64,000 nucleotides of DNA from Lewinellaceae bacterium (GTDB lineage Bacteria > Bacteroidota > Bacteroidia > Chitinophagales > Saprospiraceae): contig JACJXX010000002.1 in the NCBI GenBank assembly GCA_020636435.1, positions 3,472,001-3,536,000 on the forward strand, written 5' to 3'. A program made the position numbers and the translations under genes. The notes below the pieces were generated by a model, which saw only the letters and a program-made list of their open reading frames with translations, ran no database searches and had not been told where the DNA came from. Shown piece by piece: positions 25,755 to 34,157 of the stretch; within the stretch, counting starts at the first letter, position 1, and the number at the start of each line of letters is the position of its first letter.

Positions 25755-27290
25755 CTACAAAGGATTCTGATTTTGGCGTTCCAACTCCTTTACAGCTTCG
25801 GCAGGGAAGATCAGGCGCCCGGTTTCTTTAGTGCTTTTGGTGTCTTTGCCGGTTTTTTGGAGAATCTTAAAGGCCGTTTTGGTGTCCATATCGGGGTCCA
25901 GGCTCTTGAGCAGGCCAATAAGGCCGGAAACGTAGGGGGTGGCCATGGAGGTGCCATTGAAGGCGCTGTACCGCCCGTTGGGTATGGTGGAGTAGATGTT
26001 GACCCCCGGTGCGGCTATACCCATCTTGAGGTCCGTAATATAGTTGGAAAAGACCGCCCGGTTGAGCGCTTCATCCAACGCGCTGACGGCAATCACTCCG
26101 GGAACGCCGGCGGGGGCAAAGCTTTTGGCATTGCGGTTGGAGTTGCCGGCGGCGGCAACGACGATCGCTCCTTTCTGGTTGGCGTAATCCACCGCTTTCT
26201 GGTAAGCCCGTTCTTTGGTTTGATTGGACAGGCCGCCCAGAGAGAGGGAGATGACATCTACGCCGGCATCCGCCGCTTCCAGGATGCCTTGGATAATGGT
26301 GCGCTGCGACCCCATCCCGGAAGCGCTGAGCACCTTGATGCTGGTGACCTGAACGAAGCTGTTGTCCCTGGAAAGAGAGGCCACCCCTACCCCATTATTG
26401 GAAACGGCGGCGGCTATTCCCGCACAATGCGTGCCGTGCCCTTTGGGGTCGTCGTCATAGGCGGATTTGGTGGAGTGGAAGTTGCCCTTGAGGTCCTCGT
26501 GCTGGGCGTCTACCCCGGTATCCAGGATGGCGATGAGGGCTTTGCGCCGGGGCTTGAGTTCACTGGCTTCCATGTATTCGAAAAGCTTGTCCACCTCCAT
26601 AGCTTCAAAGCCCCACAGGTGCTCCAGGCCCGGGTCGTTTATGCCAAATTTTTTGTTGATGCCGGGCAAATTGCGGGCAGGTTCAGGATCAACGGACACC
26701 GTTTCATTCGGCTCCACCCAATCCACTGTGCTAACGGTTTGCAACTCCCGGATGATCTCGTCCAGCCGGTTGGCATATTGCTGCGGCACGTCCACGGCAA
26801 AATAATCGTCCAGTTCGGTTGCTTCCGGAAAGGCCGGGGTGAATGCCCGTTCTAACTTGAGGCCATATTTGCGCACCAGAGTGGCCAGGGACTCTTCTCC
26901 GGAACCTTCCGCCAGTTCCACCAGCAATTCGCCGGACGGGTCGCAAGCCGCCTGGCCGGGAGCGTCCTGAGAAAAAGTATTCGCCATAAAGCCCTTATAA
27001 TACCAGCCGAAAGCGGCGAGCGCAGCCACGCTGCCCAACAGCAGCAAGCGCTTATTGTTGGCCAGCAACTGAAACGCAAGCCCAAAGGCGGACATAGCCA
27101 TCAGGTCCCGGAACAGAGTGCCCAATTTTGTGCCCAGGGTGGCATCAGCCAACAGGACCGACAAGGCGTAAATGCCCAGCGCCCCGAAAAAAGAAAATTG
27201 AAAGCGTTTGCTTTTTGCGTCATCTGCCTGGTACAAAAACCAAAGCGCAAGGCTTGCAAGAGCGCCTGAAAATGCCAGAGGATAAATCAT
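25755..27290 (-). CDS. Subtilisin-like S8 serine peptidase with N-terminal membrane segments
   Basis: This 511-aa protein starts at MIYPLAFSG (27290). About four hydrophobic stretches in the first 130 residues (LAFSGALASLALWFLYQ, FFGALGIYALSVLLA, LMAMSAFGLAFQLLA, LLLLGSVAALAAFGWYY) anchor it in the membrane. An inhibitor-like propeptide region follows (VRKYGLKLERAFTP ... VDWVEPN). The catalytic triad is complete: ALIAILDTGVD (Asp about 258), GHGTHCAG (His about 283), GTSMATP (Ser about 446), with the oxyanion Asn in VVAAAGNSN. The protease domain probably faces the periplasm. The substrate is unknown. An insertion sequence lies about 150 bases upstream. Confidence 0.9.
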   Translation of the reverse strand: MIYPLAFSGALASLALWFLYQADDAKSKRFQFSFFGALGIYALSVLLADATLGTKLGTLFRDLMAMSAFGLAFQLLANNKRLLLLGSVAALAAFGWYYKGFMANTFSQDAPGQAACDPSGELLVELAEGSGEESLATLVRKYGLKLERAFTPAFPEATELDDYFAVDVPQQYANRLDEIIRELQTVSTVDWVEPNETVSVDPEPARNLPGINKKFGINDPGLEHLWGFEAMEVDKLFEYMEASELKPRRKALIAILDTGVDAQHEDLKGNFHSTKSAYDDDPKGHGTHCAGIAAAVSNNGVGVASLSRDNSFVQVTSIKVLSASGMGSQRTIIQGILEAADAGVDVISLSLGGLSNQTKERAYQKAVDYANQKGAIVVAAAGNSNRNAKSFAPAGVPGVIAVSALDEALNRAVFSNYITDLKMGIAAPGVNIYSTIPNGRYSAFNGTSMATPYVSGLIGLLKSLDPDMDTKTAFKILQKTGKDTKSTKETGRLIFPAEAVKELERQNQNPL

Positions 27291-27455
27291 AATTCGCCTG
27301 TTTTCCTTCCGTGATAAAATACCTTTAAAAATACCGAAAAATTCCCAAAGAAGTCGAAAATTTGGGCCAAAAGCGGGAATTTCCCGGCGAGCGGAGAAAG
27401 GAAGCGAAGTGCCGGCAGTGAAATAGCGAGGCACTAGTCATTAGTTTTGCTATTA

Positions 27456-28811
27456 TCAGGCGGCCTGCTGCCAGTCTTCTTGCTGGCCTTGGGGCATTTC
27501 TGCCGTACCTTGTATAAACCTAGGTACGGCAGAAACTCCTTCCCGAGTGAAGGCCTCCTGGGCGGCAGAAATGACATCCAGCTGGGTAGGGTGCTGCTTG
27601 AGGCGGTACCAGGGCCTATATTTTTTCAGGTCCAGTTGCCGTTTTTCGAAGTAACGTACGAACCATAGCGTCCGGCAAGCAGCCATTAAGATACGAAAAG
27701 TATTCACGCCATAAATACGGTCCAGGTTGCGGCATTGATCCTTGCCCAGGCCATAGTAAGCATAGCCGTCGCGGATATCGATTTCCACCTCCCAGCGCTG
27801 CGAATAATGCTGCAGGACCTGGGCTTCGGTTAAGGAGGTATCCGTAGAGAAAAAGGCTTCCAGCTCTTTTTTTCCCGAGCGCTTGTCAGCCGGCAGGCCG
27901 CCCTTTCGCCAAACGGCAACGACTTTGACGGGCACGCCCGGCAGGATGCTGTGCCATATCCCGACGACGGTTTTAACCCAGGCGCCTTCTTCTTCGGGGT
28001 GCGGTATCCAGCCTTCATCCTGCTGCATCCATTCCTGCGGGGTACCCAAGTCTTTGCCCTTCTCGGTAGGCCGGCCGCGGTTGTCCTTTTTGGGCCTGGG
28101 CCGCAGGCCGAGCAAGCGGCTGTTGACCGGAAAGCGGCCGTCTACTTCGACATTGTCAGGCAAGCCCCGCAAGAACTTTTTGGTGGAATACCCGCCGTCG
28201 GCTTTGAGGATAAAACGGCGGTGGGGCAATACCCCTACAATGAAATCGATGATATGCCGGGCCAGGGCGCTGCGGGGATGGAAGGGGCGTTCCAGCTCGG
28301 CGGCGGTTTTTTCTTTGAGGTAAACCCGCAAACCCACCGGGAGGGCCAGCTTGAAAATTTTGCCGCCTTTGTGCCAGTATAAGGAAGCGATAACATATAC
28401 AAAGTTGATGCCCCACAGGGTGCGGTACTCCTGGCGGGCCGAGCCAGCCCGGTTTTGGTAATGGCTGGCGCCCTGTATCTTGCGCCCGCTTTTTTTACGC
28501 GTGGTGTCGTCTACGGTCAATTCGATGGCCGCCTCTGGGGGCAACATGCTGTCCAGCAGCAGCAGCACGGCTATCCACAATTTATCGGCCAGCCTCAAAA
28601 ACGCCCGGCTGAAAAAGACATAAAACCGGGAAAAATGCTTATACTTGGTACCCCCGCTTAGCCAGATGTAATTGGCCACCGTATGGCGCGAACGGCTCAG
28701 GGCCCACCCGTAAGCGAGCAACACGAAGCTCTGCCAGGACGGGGCAGTGAAGTGGCGGGCAAACAACGACGTGATAAACTTGGCGAAAGAAGAGCTCATA
28801 AAAGATTCCAT
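27456..28811 (-). CDS. DDE transposase (IS4/IS701-like)
   Basis: This 451-aa transposase fills the insertion sequence. The catalytic acids are visible as AIELTVDDTTRKKSGRKIQG (first Asp), FILKADGGYSTKKFL (second Asp) and YSQRWEVEIDIRDGYAYYGL (Glu, in the YREK-like region). N-terminal residues 1-100 (SFAKFITSLFARHFTAPSWQ, HTVANYIWLSGG) look like the helical DNA-binding part. No frameshift is seen. The start at 28811 is MESFMSSSF; the Met at position 5 is an alternative. An approximately 300-base leader within the element precedes it. Confidence 0.88.
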   Translation of the reverse strand: MESFMSSSFAKFITSLFARHFTAPSWQSFVLLAYGWALSRSRHTVANYIWLSGGTKYKHFSRFYVFFSRAFLRLADKLWIAVLLLLDSMLPPEAAIELTVDDTTRKKSGRKIQGASHYQNRAGSARQEYRTLWGINFVYVIASLYWHKGGKIFKLALPVGLRVYLKEKTAAELERPFHPRSALARHIIDFIVGVLPHRRFILKADGGYSTKKFLRGLPDNVEVDGRFPVNSRLLGLRPRPKKDNRGRPTEKGKDLGTPQEWMQQDEGWIPHPEEEGAWVKTVVGIWHSILPGVPVKVVAVWRKGGLPADKRSGKKELEAFFSTDTSLTEAQVLQHYSQRWEVEIDIRDGYAYYGLGKDQCRNLDRIYGVNTFRILMAACRTLWFVRYFEKRQLDLKKYRPWYRLKQHPTQLDVISAAQEAFTREGVSAVPRFIQGTAEMPQGQQEDWQQAA

Positions 28812-29112
28812 GGCGGTGCTTTTAGTTTTTATGTTTTACACCTTTAAAATATAGGCGCCGCCGTGGTTTTTTAAAAATAACAGTGCATTTATTCCTGGCC
28901 TAGGCACAGACTGCCTGGCCGTAGCTGCTGGGCAGAGGCCTACAAGGCAACAGGAGGTTCGCCGCCATATCCTTAATGCTAAGGGCGGTAGCAGCCCCGG
29001 TGGCGTGACTAAGTGCTTACCCATAGCATGGCTGCAAAACCCGAGCTGGCCGCCGAGCTATACTATGGGGGGCCCGCCCTCCGCCTGCTATGCCCGGAAG
29101 CCTGCCAAAAAC
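28812..29112 (-). other. Noncoding leader of the insertion sequence
   Basis: These 301 bases between the right terminal repeat and the transposase start show no convincing gene; a 62-codon minus-strand frame has no recognisable features. Several small dyads (CCATGCTATGG, GCCTAGGC, GCAGCTACGGCCAGGCAG) suggest a folded mRNA leader that could restrain transposase synthesis. Confidence 0.4.
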
Positions 29113-29129
29113 GCAAAACTAATGACTAG

Positions 29130-29286
29130 TGCCTCGCGCACTAAATAACAGGATATAAAATGGACTCTTTTGCCGCCATACTGCGTTGTTCGTCGCTCAT
29201 ATAGTCCCGCTATGCTCGCTCCTCACGCCTTGTCTGGCAACAAAATAGCCTCATTTTCTATACCCCGTTACTTAATGCGCGAGGCA
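29130..29286. repeat. Palindromic intergenic repeat, family A copy 2 (reversed), flanked by CTAG
   Basis: The arms 29130-29149 (TGCCTCGCGCACTAAATAAC) and 29267-29286 pair at 18 of 20 positions. Read in reverse, the core (TTGTTGCCAGACAAGGCG ... CAACGCAGTATGGCGGCAAA) matches copy 1 at 8735-8850. CTAG stands directly on both sides (29126-29129 and 29287-29290), so the element itself looks like a non-autonomous insertion with a 4-bp duplication. The remaining 29291-29369 holds nothing I recognise. Confidence 0.75.
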
Positions 29287-29369
29287 CTAGGAGCCTGTCG
29301 GAGAAACCCTTGGAAGGGGAAGGTTGGCAGCCCCTCGGCAGACAACGTAGCCATTTCAAATACAAGCGC

Positions 29370-30776
29370 TCATTCCTCCTCCTCACTACCCATTTCCCCC
29401 TTCAAAAACGCCTCCACCTGTTCCCGGAAGAGCTGGTTTTCCATGCCTTCCAATAGCAGCCTGGCCGCTCGTTCCCAATCCTCCGGCGAAAGGCGCCACA
29501 GGTCATGGAAAGGCGGTTGTTCCGTTGAGTTCTGAATTTCATACTCCTGGGGCGTGCCTTCGAATTCGGCGTAAATATGCAGCCGCTCGATGGCTTCTTC
29601 CAGCTCAATATAGCGGATGGCTTGCAAGAAGGGAATCATCGGTTCCTTTGCATCCAGGGCCAGGAGTTGCGGTTCCAATCCGTTGACGAACTGCAGTTGC
29701 TGTGCCTCTTGCCGCAGCAGGAATTCCGCCTTTTCCTTTTTCTTCTTGGGCAGCACCATCTCCTCGCAGCACCAGAACGACTGATAGGCCGCCGGCAGGA
29801 AATCCTGCTCGATGCGCTCGAAGCACTGCAGGGCTTTGTCCATCTCGTCGTTTTCGACGAAGATGAGGCCGGCGTAGTAACACTGCGCGTATTCTTTTTT
29901 CGATAAGGGCGCCGCTTCTTCCTTTTTCTGCCAGAATTTCCAGTTGCTTTGTTCAGGGGGCAGGAAGGCTGCCGCTCTTTTCAGGGCAGGTTCCAGATAA
30001 GGGGCGTCTGGCTCCAGGAAGTCCCAGCAGGCCAGCAGCTGGTGGTAGGCAACCATCAGATCTGGTTCTTCCGCCAGGCTTTTGGCCAGGTGGTCCAAAG
30101 CGGCCGAGGGGTCGCCCATATAGTAATGGGCCAACCCGAGCAGTTTGTGCCACGCGCCATTTGACAAACCACTGTTTTCCCGGCCTTTTTCCAGCCAGTT
30201 GAGATAAGCGGCCAGGGGCAGGGCCGTATCGAAAGTAGATTTCAGGTAGCCTTTCCATTTGCCATACTCCTCAGCGGGCATATAATCCCGGATGATGCGG
30301 TAGGAAAAGAAAGGGAAAGGGGGCAGTTGGGCGAAAGCAGCAAAAAAATTGCCGGCAAACTCCCCTTTGCTCAGGTATTCGGCGCGGCGGAAGCACTGTA
30401 TCCCGCTCTGGGGCTTGCCCAGCGCTTCGAAATAAAGTACGCCCAGCCCATTCCAGGGCGCCGCAGACTCCCGGTTCAGTTTTATGGATTGCTGGTAGGC
30501 TTCGAGCGCTTCATTCGGCTGCCGGGAATAGGCGTATCCTCTCGCCAGGGAAAACCAGTAAATGGGATTTTCCTCCTCCAAAGCCGTCGCTTGTTGAAAG
30601 GCGTCAATTGCTTCTTCATACTTTTCCTGGCTGAAATACAAGCGGCCCAGCCCGTGCCAGGGCCTGGCCCATTCCGGCTCCAGCTCGAGGGCCGACGCGA
30701 AAGCTTCTTCGGCTTCCTCGTATTCTCCGGCTTCCCAATGTTTTTTGCCCTGTTCGTGGTGTTCTTCTGCAGTCAT
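29370..30776 (-). CDS. Tetratricopeptide repeat protein
   Basis: This cytoplasmic protein is about 468 aa, starting at MTAEEHHEQG (30776), with no signal peptide. TPR units are clear in the first 150 residues: GKKHWEAGEYEEAEEAFASA, PWHGLGRLYFSQEKYEEAID, YWFSLARGYAYSRQPNEALE, PWNGLGVLYFEALGKPQSGI, and again near 240 (AWHKLLGLAHYYMGDPSAAL) and 335 (CYYAGLIFVENDEMDKALQC). The C-terminus is acidic (GEMGSEEEE). It probably acts as a protein-interaction scaffold; no partner is evident. Its upstream region runs directly into the REP-like hairpin array. Confidence 0.85.
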   Translation of the reverse strand: MTAEEHHEQGKKHWEAGEYEEAEEAFASALELEPEWARPWHGLGRLYFSQEKYEEAIDAFQQATALEEENPIYWFSLARGYAYSRQPNEALEAYQQSIKLNRESAAPWNGLGVLYFEALGKPQSGIQCFRRAEYLSKGEFAGNFFAAFAQLPPFPFFSYRIIRDYMPAEEYGKWKGYLKSTFDTALPLAAYLNWLEKGRENSGLSNGAWHKLLGLAHYYMGDPSAALDHLAKSLAEEPDLMVAYHQLLACWDFLEPDAPYLEPALKRAAAFLPPEQSNWKFWQKKEEAAPLSKKEYAQCYYAGLIFVENDEMDKALQCFERIEQDFLPAAYQSFWCCEEMVLPKKKKEKAEFLLRQEAQQLQFVNGLEPQLLALDAKEPMIPFLQAIRYIELEEAIERLHIYAEFEGTPQEYEIQNSTEQPPFHDLWRLSPEDWERAARLLLEGMENQLFREQVEAFLKGEMGSEEEE

Positions 30777-30876
30777 GGCGCTATTGTTTGTTTGCTGCAC
30801 CCAAAATAGGCAAAATCTCAGAGCTATTGGAAAGGCGGTTGATTGTTGTGGGTTGGGGCGGGTCGATATCTTATTC

Positions 30877-30905
30877 CAGCTGCCCATTAAAACTGCATTT
30901 TTTTC
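30877..30905 (-). repeat. Short remnant matching the 3' end of the Y1 transposase gene
   Basis: The minus strand reads ATGGGCAGCTGGAATAAGAT, nearly the same as the end of the transposase gene at 31459 (GATGGGCAGTTGGAATAAGAT, one internal difference). It marks the outer edge of the repeat region and suggests a lost or partly copied element end. Confidence 0.5.
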
Positions 30906-30933
30906 CCAGATGGAATTCGATAGCTTTTAGATA

Positions 30934-31454
30934 GCGGCCCGCTGGGCCGCCAAACTTTCAATGACGATTTTTCTACAAAGATGACGGCCCGCTGGGCCGC
31001 TATGGATATATGGCAGGCAGGGCATAAATAGCTACTTTGTAGCAAACCAGCAGCCTTTGTAGCTGCTGCGCCGCAGCCTGGCCCAGAGGGCCAACATCTT
31101 TGGAGCTGCCCGCAGCCGTAACGATTGCCCGGCCCAGCAGGGCCGGCACCTTTGCAGCAAACCAGCAACTGCGCCGCAGCCTGGCCCAGCGGGCCAATAT
31201 CTTTGTAGCTGCCGCAGCCGTAAAGATTGCCCGGCCCAGCAGGGCCGGCATCTTTGCAGCAAACCAGCAACTGCGCCGCAGCCTGGCCCAGAGGGCCAAC
31301 ATCTTTGTAGCTGCCCGCAGCCGTAACGATTGCCCGGCCCAGCAGGGCCGGCATCTTTGCAGCAAACCAGCAACTGTGCCGCAGCCTGGCCCAGAGGGCC
31401 AACATCTTTGTAGCTGCCCGCAGCCGTAACGATTGCCCGGCCCAGCAGGGCCGG
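30934..31454. repeat. REP/BIME-like hairpin array downstream of the Y1 transposase gene
   Basis: Ten GGCCC-N3/4-GGGCC hairpins lie at 30934, 30985, 31079, 31129, 31182, 31231, 31284, 31334, 31387 and 31437. The last eight form four tandem units of 102-103 bases, each with one TGGCCCAGAGGGCCA-type and one CCGGCCCAGCAGGGCCGG-type hairpin. Each hairpin is followed by ATCTTTGTAGC or ATCTTTGCAGC. The first two hairpins are in the opposite orientation. The array ends four bases from the transposase stop. Reading frames through it are repeats, not genes. Confidence 0.9.
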
Positions 31455-31458
31455 CATC

Positions 31459-31932
31459 TTATTCCAACTGCCCATCAAAAAATTCAAACAAATACCGGTC
31501 GTCATAATCGACCTCATAGCGGCGCAACAGGGTAAGGTATTCCTCCCGAAAAGTACGCTTTCTGTGGTGTTCCGGTTGGTTCAGAATGTATTTAATGACC
31601 CTGTCCAACTCGCGCCGGGAATGGGAAAACGCACCGAAACCTTCCTGCCAGGTAAAATGAAAGGAGGAAAACCCTTTCTCCTTAATAAAATTGGTGGTTT
31701 CCGTTTTCAGAACGCTGACCGTTTCGGAGAGAGAAATGCTTGGGTTCTGCCCAATGAGGATATGGGCGTGATCCGGCATGAGGTAGATGGCCAGCAATTT
31801 GTGTTTCTTATTCTGGAGAATTCCGGTCATGTACCGCTCCGTTTCTTCGCGAAAGGACGGCTTTATCAACGCCTGCCGATACTTGACAGCAAAGACCAGA
31901 TGGGTGTACAACTGGGTGTAGGTGTTCGCCAT
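31459..31932 (-). CDS. Y1 (HUH) transposase, IS200/REP-associated type
   Basis: This 157-aa single-strand DNA transposase starts at MANTYTQLYTHLVFAVKYR (31932). The HUH-type metal motif is MPDHAHILIG, and the catalytic Tyr region is VIKYILNQPEHHRKRTFREE. The C-terminus is VDYDDRYLFEFFDGQLE. These enzymes cut and rejoin single-stranded DNA at hairpins. REP-like hairpins stand on both sides, nearest ones in inverted orientation with their ATCTT tails pointing at the gene, as expected for recognised ends or for a REP-associated (RAYT) gene. No TnpB/IscB accessory gene is present. The frame is intact. Confidence 0.88.
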   Translation of the reverse strand: MANTYTQLYTHLVFAVKYRQALIKPSFREETERYMTGILQNKKHKLLAIYLMPDHAHILIGQNPSISLSETVSVLKTETTNFIKEKGFSSFHFTWQEGFGAFSHSRRELDRVIKYILNQPEHHRKRTFREEYLTLLRRYEVDYDDRYLFEFFDGQLE

Positions 31933-32012
31933 AATATTTTTTTCTTTCGAAGAAAAGGAATTATTGCTTTTAGGCAAATTTTTCCAGATGAAAATCAGTC
32001 GGCTTTAAGATA

Positions 32013-32368
32013 ACGGCCCGCCCAGATGGGCCTGTAGGGCTGGCCGGTTTTTCCTACGGTTGAATTTTTATGAAAATCCTCTTTCCTGGTTTATCCCCTT
32101 TAAGCCTGCAACTTCTGGCTGCCATTTCCCAGCCTGGCCCAGCGGGCCAATATCTTTGTAGCAACCAGTAGCCATTATTACTACCCGGCCCGGCGGGTCG
32201 GTATCTTGTTCAGGGCAATACGCCCTTTAGATGGTGGCCCGCTGGGCCGCAGCTTTCCCGACGGCAATCCTTTGTAGCAAACCAGCAGCCATAACGATTG
32301 CCCGGCCCAGCGGGGCCGGCATCTTTGCAGCAAACCAGCGACCGCGCCGCAGCCTGGCCCAGAGGGCC
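32013..32368. repeat. REP/BIME-like hairpins upstream of the Y1 transposase gene
   Basis: Six hairpins of the same family lie at about 32013 (degenerate, reversed), 32134, 32184, 32234 (reversed), 32302 and 32353. The tails are TATCTTTGTAGC, TATCTTGTTCAG, CATCTTTGCAGC and CATCTTTGTAGC. They are less regular than the downstream array. The 31978-32433 gap holds only these; there is no gene in it. Confidence 0.85.
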
Positions 32369-32433
32369 AACATCTTTGTAGCTGCCCGCAGCAATCCCCA
32401 CCAGCAAAACCATCCAACAACAAGCCTCCCTTG

Positions 32434-34092
32434 TCAAAACCTCGCCACCAACCCCACCATCGCATTAATCCCAAACGTCGGATACCGATGCCAGCGTTCC
32501 CGCTTGTTGTTCGCCAGGTTGTTGACCTGCACAAAGCCGCCGATGTTTTTCGTGAAGAAGAAATCGGCCCCCAGGCTGATGTCGAACAAGCCGTTGAGGT
32601 TTTCGGCGTTGCCGTCGTCGTTGCGGAAAGGCACGCCATTTTCCAGGAAAAAATCGCCTTTGAGGATGAGGGTGGAGCCTTGCTTTTCATCCAGGACGGT
32701 CGTGTAGCGGGCGCCCACATTGACCGTAAAGGAAGGCAGGTGCCAGGCCTTCTCCTCCCGGTCGAGGGAGAAGAAATTCTGGCTCACCGCGCCGGTCAGT
32801 TCAAAGCCATGGAAGAGCGGCGCGGTAACGGAGCCCTTGATGAAGAAAATGCTGGCGGTGTCGTAGAGCACGTCAAAGCGCGGGATGGTGTCGTTGACAT
32901 CCGGCAGCAGGAAGAGGGCCAGGTTGTTCACGGTTTTGTAGCCCACCTGCGCGTCGTAGTCGATGCGCTGAACCGTGCCCCTCACCCCGCCGTAGAAGTT
33001 GTAATACTGGCTGTTTTTCACCTCAACCCGGGAGCTGAGGAAGGGGTTGTAGTCGGTCAGGGAGCGGAAGGTGTTCTTTTGCAGGGTGCCGGTTGCCCCC
33101 ACGTAGGCGCCGAGCAGGCCCTTGAGGATGATGGCGGACAACTCCACATCCGGGAAGAAGAAGAACTCGTCGTCGTGGGAAGCGATGTTGGCGCCGATCT
33201 TGGCCTTAAAGATTTCGGCGTGATAGGTATAGCTCGGGCGAAGGAAAAAGTTGTTCAGGCTTTGCTTCGCCGTGTCTTTGTAGGAGGTGAAGTCTGTCTC
33301 CAGTTCTATGGTAAGCGGGTGGGAAGCGTCGAACCACTTGGTGCCCCGGATGAGCAGGTCGAAACCGTTCTCGCGGGCGGCGTAGTTGTCGTCCATGAAA
33401 TACAGCTTGACGCCGGCGTGGTAGTTGAAATCCGCCTCGGTGCGCACTCCGTTGTAGATGCTGGCCTTAGCGTCAAAAATGGAATAGCGCTGGCGCACGG
33501 CGTCCTTGTCAAAAGAAAACTCCTCGTCCAGGGCCTTGGCCACCTCGTTGTAGCCGTAGAAATGGACCACGTCGGAGGTGAAGCCCAGGCCGGCGTTGAC
33601 GGCAAAGCCCAGGTCGTGCTGGTAGGTGCCGTCGGCGCCAATTTTGGTGTAGGAAAAGCGCTGGTTCTCCACGCTTTTATTGTTGTTGGCGGAGTGGTGC
33701 AAAGCCGAGAGGCCGAGGTTGAAGTTTTCGTCGTTGGAGAAATTGTAGTAGCCATTGCCGTACAAGGAGGCCGGGAAGCCGCCTCCGAATTTGAGGTAGC
33801 CGTTGTAGCTGTCGGGCACATCGTCGCCGCTCATGGCCAGCGGGCGGATTTTGGGCGGCAGGTATTCCACTTCCAGCGCTTTGGCCACCACCTGGTAGCT
33901 CAGGCGGCGGGTAGTGGTGTCCAGAGGGGGCAGTTCGGGGTCCACCTGAAAGCGGTCGGTTGCTTCCAGGCGGGCGTCGAAGCTTTTGATGATGTCCACC
34001 TCTTCCGAAGGCAGGTCCGGATTTTGGGCGGAAGCGAAGGTAGCCAGGCAGGCGAAAAAAAGCAGGAAGCTTATATTTTTTGAAACTTTCAT
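32434..34092 (-). CDS. Outer-membrane beta-barrel protein (TonB-dependent-receptor-like)
   Basis: This 552-aa protein has a signal peptide (NISFLLFFACLATFASAQ) and alternating amphipathic strands throughout, with a C-terminal aromatic (GINAMVGLVARF) typical of outer-membrane barrels. GYLKFGGGFPASLYGNGYYN and FVQVNNLANNKRERWHRYP resemble the barrel of small TonB-dependent receptors. No plug domain or TonB box is visible. It follows the large TPR gene by 65 bases on the same strand, and in Bacteroidota such TPR/barrel pairs tend to travel together. The ligand is unknown. Confidence 0.75.
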   Translation of the reverse strand: MKVSKNISFLLFFACLATFASAQNPDLPSEEVDIIKSFDARLEATDRFQVDPELPPLDTTTRRLSYQVVAKALEVEYLPPKIRPLAMSGDDVPDSYNGYLKFGGGFPASLYGNGYYNFSNDENFNLGLSALHHSANNNKSVENQRFSYTKIGADGTYQHDLGFAVNAGLGFTSDVVHFYGYNEVAKALDEEFSFDKDAVRQRYSIFDAKASIYNGVRTEADFNYHAGVKLYFMDDNYAARENGFDLLIRGTKWFDASHPLTIELETDFTSYKDTAKQSLNNFFLRPSYTYHAEIFKAKIGANIASHDDEFFFFPDVELSAIILKGLLGAYVGATGTLQKNTFRSLTDYNPFLSSRVEVKNSQYYNFYGGVRGTVQRIDYDAQVGYKTVNNLALFLLPDVNDTIPRFDVLYDTASIFFIKGSVTAPLFHGFELTGAVSQNFFSLDREEKAWHLPSFTVNVGARYTTVLDEKQGSTLILKGDFFLENGVPFRNDDGNAENLNGLFDISLGADFFFTKNIGGFVQVNNLANNKRERWHRYPTFGINAMVGLVARF

Positions 34093-34157
34093 TGTTGTCC
34101 GTTGATTTTTTTTGATTTGAACCTTAAACCTTGAACCTTGAACCCTGCCCCCCCACG

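Larger units (their letters stand above)
27438..29125 (-). mobile_element. Insertion sequence, 1688 bp, complete, with CTAG target duplication
   Basis: The 13-base perfect terminal inverted repeats TCATTAGTTTTGC (27438-27450) and its complement (29113-29125) are flanked by direct CTAG (27434-27437 and 29126-29129). Joining the flanks restores the 20-base palindrome GCGAGGCACTAGTGCCTCGC, so the element entered the exact centre of a palindrome. It carries one DDE transposase gene. Both ends and the frame look intact, so the element may be active. A 4-bp YTAR-type duplication is what I recall for IS701/IS5-like elements; the family should be checked. Confidence 0.88.

Noticed and set aside
31065..31454. 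CRISPR array
   Set aside because: Units of 102-103 bases have no unique spacers, and there are no cas genes; the pieces are palindromes of REP type.
30887..31517. Three overlapping minus-strand frames with repeated peptides (AGPGNRYGCG and similar)
   Set aside because: They are translations of the hairpin repeats in all three frames; there is no start context and no conservation of one frame.
32431..34083. 550-codon plus-strand frame opposite the barrel gene, and similar long frames at 34131-36422 (+), 1935-3308 (-), 57515-59584 (-) and 59691-60767 (-)
   Set aside because: All lie antisense to well-recognised genes and have no family features; GC-rich third positions keep the opposite strand open.
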